Shown here: positions 61,523 to 64,000 of the stretch, piece by piece
Numbering within the stretch: the first letter of the stretch is position 1
How the letters are laid out: each line of letters opens with the position of its first letter
Assembly (NCBI GenBank): GCA_029938085.1
Contig: JAPYOS010000003.1
Location: 186,001-250,000, forward strand
Length of the DNA: 64,000 bases
Direction of reading: 5' to 3'
DNA from: Oceanospirillaceae bacterium
Lineage (GTDB): Bacteria > Pseudomonadota > Gammaproteobacteria > Pseudomonadales > Balneatricaceae
Notes under the pieces: generated by a model
Told to the model about the DNA's origin: nothing
Databases searched by the model: none
What the model saw: only the letters and a program-made list of their open reading frames with translations
Translations under genes and position numbers: made by a program

Positions 61523-62425
61523 CTATTGAGACTGAAAGTGCTGTTTTGCGAACTCTTGGAAGGCTGTCATTAGGCGAGTGGGGCGCTTGGCCTCCAACCA
61601 CGTCATGCTGATATAGCCGGGTTCCACCTCTTCGGTGATGGGTTTAGTCACCAGCGCGTTACCATTGTAATCTACCCCCGTCTCTGGTTTTGTTACCAGC
61701 ACCGAATACCCCATGCCATGAGCCACAAACCCACGCACTGTTTCAAACGACGGCGAGCGATACTTGATCCATGGCTCTAGGCCTTGATTGCGAAATAGGC
61801 TGGTAAAATAATCGCGGCTGGGCGTTACATCAAGCAATACCATGGGAAATTCCACCAGTTCTGCCAAGCTGATGCTGTCTTTGTTTGCCAGTGGGTGTAA
61901 CGGGTCTAGTAAAATATGCGGCATAGGTTCGATCAGCGTGTCAGAAATAAAATCTTGGTCTAAAGCCAAACTGTACATAAACGCTAAATCAAACGTGCCT
62001 TGATGTAAACCGTGGTTGAGTTGGTCTTGGTTAGCTTCATACAGACGTAAATTTACCTGCGGATGTAAACGTAAAAACTCGGTTATTAAGGGCGGCATAT
62101 ACATAGGTGCGAGGGTAAAAAAACAGCCAATTTCTAACTTCCCTTGCAAGCCGGGGCCCAAGTCGCGCACATTGGTTTCTAGCTCTGTGGCGTGGGCCAA
62201 TAAACTACGGGCGCGAACTAATAAATCTTCTCCCGACGTGGTGAGTGATACGCCTTGGGCGTGGTGACGTAGAAATAACTGCAAGTTAAAGTGATCTTCT
62301 AACAAACCCATGGCATGGGTAATGGCCGGCTGCGAAATATGTAAGCTGCGAGCCGCCGCTGCAATACTTTGGTGCTCGGCAACGCTGACAAAGTAGCGTA
62401 ATTGTTTAAGGGTGACTTTAAGCAT
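61523..62425 (-). CDS. LysR-family transcriptional regulator
   Basis: 300 residues. The HTH is QSIAAAARSLHISQPAITHAM, followed by the LysR linker and a periplasmic-binding-like effector domain (about 90-295). It is divergent from the HpaB-type monooxygenase gene across a 130-base AT-rich gap that holds a TAAAATATTTTA palindrome (62468-62479). It most likely controls that gene in response to an aromatic substrate. Confidence 0.9.
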   Translation of the reverse strand: MLKVTLKQLRYFVSVAEHQSIAAAARSLHISQPAITHAMGLLEDHFNLQLFLRHHAQGVSLTTSGEDLLVRARSLLAHATELETNVRDLGPGLQGKLEIGCFFTLAPMYMPPLITEFLRLHPQVNLRLYEANQDQLNHGLHQGTFDLAFMYSLALDQDFISDTLIEPMPHILLDPLHPLANKDSISLAELVEFPMVLLDVTPSRDYFTSLFRNQGLEPWIKYRSPSFETVRGFVAHGMGYSVLVTKPETGVDYNGNALVTKPITEEVEPGYISMTWLEAKRPTRLMTAFQEFAKQHFQSQ

Positions 62426-62555
62426 GATATTCCTGCCTATAAAATTAATCTATCTAATTGCTAAATTTAAAATATTTTATTTAATCCTAGCATCATTGCA
62501 TACTCGATTCATATTATTTATTGAGGTTTTTGAATGCCTCATTTGGAGAGTTTGT

Positions 62556-64000
62556 ATGTTGCGTACTGGTGATGAATACCGTGAGTCAATAAGGGACGGC
62601 CGAGACGTTTGGATCGATGGTGAGAAGGTGCTCGACGTACCGAGTCACCCTGCCTTTAAACCCATTGTTGATATTCGTGCACGTATTTATGACATGGCCC
62701 ACGAGTCTGCTCACCAAGACGCTATGTCTTACGTGGATGAAAAAACCGATGAACGTAATTGTATAGGTTTTAAATTACCCCACACTCAAGCCGATTGGCA
62801 GGCTAAGCGCGAAGCCATTAAACGTGTAATGTATGACGTGGGCGCCGTGGTGACACGTGTAGGCGACGAAACGGCCGGAGAAATGTGGTCTTTGTACGAC
62901 GGCCAAGACATGCTCAATCAAGTAGACCCTCGTTTTGGTGCCAATATCGAGCGTCATATCCAACGGGTATTAGAAACCGATACCTTTCACGTGTCTGCCA
63001 ATACCGACCCCAAGGGTGACCGCTCTAAGCGGCCTCAAGATCAAGACCCAGACATGTTATTACATGCGGTGAAAGAAACCGATGAAGGCATTATTGTACG
63101 TGGCGCAAAGTACGAAACTGCAGCGGCCTATGCTAACCAAGCCTTTGTTAAACCTACTATTGCTAACTGGGGTGACCAAGAGTTGTCTGACTACGCCTTA
63201 GGTTTTATTTGCCCCATGAATGCGCCGGGCTTAAAACATATTTGCCGTAGTGGGTTTGCAGGGAGAGGTAGTCCTGAGGATTACCCGTTAAGCAATCGAG
63301 CCGATGAAATTGATACTTTGTTGATCTTTGATAATGTGTTGATTCCATGGGAAGACGTGTTGTTTTATCAACATACTAAAGCCGCTACCTTCATTCGTGG
63401 CACCTTGCACCGTTACAGTGCTTTGGCGTTTGTTGAGCGCATTCAACACATTGCCGATTTGATGATTGGTACAGCGTTACACAATGTGCGTCAAACTGGC
63501 CTAGACTCGCAACAAGCAGTGCGTGAAAAAATAGCTCAACTTATTTGTTATCGAGAAGGCATTGACGCCCACCTAACCGCGGCCATTGCTACTGCAGAAC
63601 CTAGCCCCAATGGTTTGTTAATGCCTAATCAGTCGTTCTTATACACGGGGCGAGTACACGCGTGTAGTCAATTGCCGGCGATGATGCATTTAGCCCGTGA
63701 ACTGTGTGGCGGACAAATTTGTGTCACCCCTAATGCAGCCGATTTTGCCAACCCCGATACCTTGCCGTGGTTAGAAAAGTTCTATTCTGTCAATGAGCGT
63801 TGGACCGCTGATGATCGCCGTAGATTGTTGGCGTTTGGTCGTGACCTGCTCAATTCTGATTACGCTGGTCATAAGGTCACTTTCCAGTTGTTTGCTCAGT
63901 CGCCACCGTTTGCCCACTTAAACACGGTGTACAATAATTTTGATTTTGAAGGCCCATTGAGCTTTGTTAAACAGGCCGCCGGTTTGTCTGATGCAGTGAT
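62556..64000 (+). CDS. HpaB-type flavin-dependent monooxygenase (partial)
   Basis: 481 full codons are in the window and the gene runs off its end. The start MLRTGDEYRESIRDGRDVW is the hallmark of the HpaB/PvcC family, with later GDRSKRPQDQDPD and LHAVKETDEGIIVRGAK. The FADH2-dependent oxygenase component hydroxylates phenols such as 4-hydroxyphenylacetate. It needs a separate flavin reductase. The fused flavin reductase-MarR at 43148 is one candidate, since none is adjacent in view. GGAGAG lies six bases before the ATG. Confidence 0.92.
   Translation, partial: MLRTGDEYRESIRDGRDVWIDGEKVLDVPSHPAFKPIVDIRARIYDMAHESAHQDAMSYVDEKTDERNCIGFKLPHTQADWQAKREAIKRVMYDVGAVVTRVGDETAGEMWSLYDGQDMLNQVDPRFGANIERHIQRVLETDTFHVSANTDPKGDRSKRPQDQDPDMLLHAVKETDEGIIVRGAKYETAAAYANQAFVKPTIANWGDQELSDYALGFICPMNAPGLKHICRSGFAGRGSPEDYPLSNRADEIDTLLIFDNVLIPWEDVLFYQHTKAATFIRGTLHRYSALAFVERIQHIADLMIGTALHNVRQTGLDSQQAVREKIAQLICYREGIDAHLTAAIATAEPSPNGLLMPNQSFLYTGRVHACSQLPAMMHLARELCGGQICVTPNAADFANPDTLPWLEKFYSVNERWTADDRRRLLAFGRDLLNSDYAGHKVTFQLFAQSPPFAHLNTVYNNFDFEGPLSFVKQAAGLSDAV

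Overview
The window is chromosomal DNA from a gammaproteobacterium, probably a marine heterotroph. The basis is the mix of gene families: a ProQ/FinO RNA chaperone, EpmC (EF-P hydroxylase), PdxB, TrmH of the spoU type, an AlaA-type transaminase, FabV, CysD/CysN, AvtA and a YefM-YoeB pair. The bacterial tRNAs carry encoded CCA ends. I cannot name the genus from sequence alone.

Positions 1-11600 are mostly housekeeping genes: ProQ-like, thioredoxin, a MATE pump, EpmC, a SCO protein with a small anchored partner, prephenate dehydratase, a tight trmH-pdxB-(NAD kinase-like)-(rRNA methyltransferase-like) operon, an alanine transaminase and a YajG-type lipoprotein. Positions 11750-15160 hold four tRNA genes (Asp, Val, Asp and a distant second Val) with strong promoters. 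They bracket fabV and an EAL (c-di-GMP phosphodiesterase) gene that is split by an in-frame stop. A secreted protein gene with two apparent +1 frameshifts follows.

Positions 17030-23411 carry soxBDAG (heterotetrameric sarcosine oxidase) and a class V aminotransferase. From 24850 to 27743 is cysD plus an unusual cysN fused at its 3' end to a CysH-like PAPS reductase domain. Next come avtA, an MFS transporter, an ABC exporter, a LysE-type exporter beside the ruins of its likely MocR-type regulator, a pterin dehydratase, and a SulP transporter with a persulfide-dioxygenase-like MBL enzyme under a perfect 20-bp palindrome. A CitB-type two-component system faces a tctCBA tripartite tricarboxylate transporter. 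A flavin reductase fused to a MarR-like domain, a dienoyl-CoA isomerase-like crotonase and FadH follow.

Positions 49848-51715 contain yefM-yoeB with a recognisable double operator and a natAB-type ABC export locus whose ATPase gene is truncated. The truncation abuts a catabolic island (51817-60486): a DapA-like lyase/aldolase, an aldehyde dehydrogenase, a DAO-type FAD oxidase, a GcvA-like LysR regulator, a non-pyrrolysine MttB-family methyltransferase, a DgcA/TMADH-like demethylating flavoprotein and a broken SDR gene. Together with sarcosine oxidase this suggests stepwise demethylation of a betaine or N-methylated amino acid, but the substrate is not proven. The window ends with a GppA/Ppx phosphatase and a LysR regulator divergent from an HpaB-type flavin monooxygenase that runs off the end. 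The flavin reductase-MarR fusion at 43148 is a candidate reductase for that monooxygenase.

Two themes stand out. One is a family of extragenic palindromic repeats (CGTCATCCTGAC / ATTCCGGC dyads) in at least four intergenic gaps. The other is an unusual number of broken genes: the EAL gene, the secreted protein, MocR, NatA and the SDR. Several carry single-base homopolymer differences, so real decay and sequencing error must be separated.
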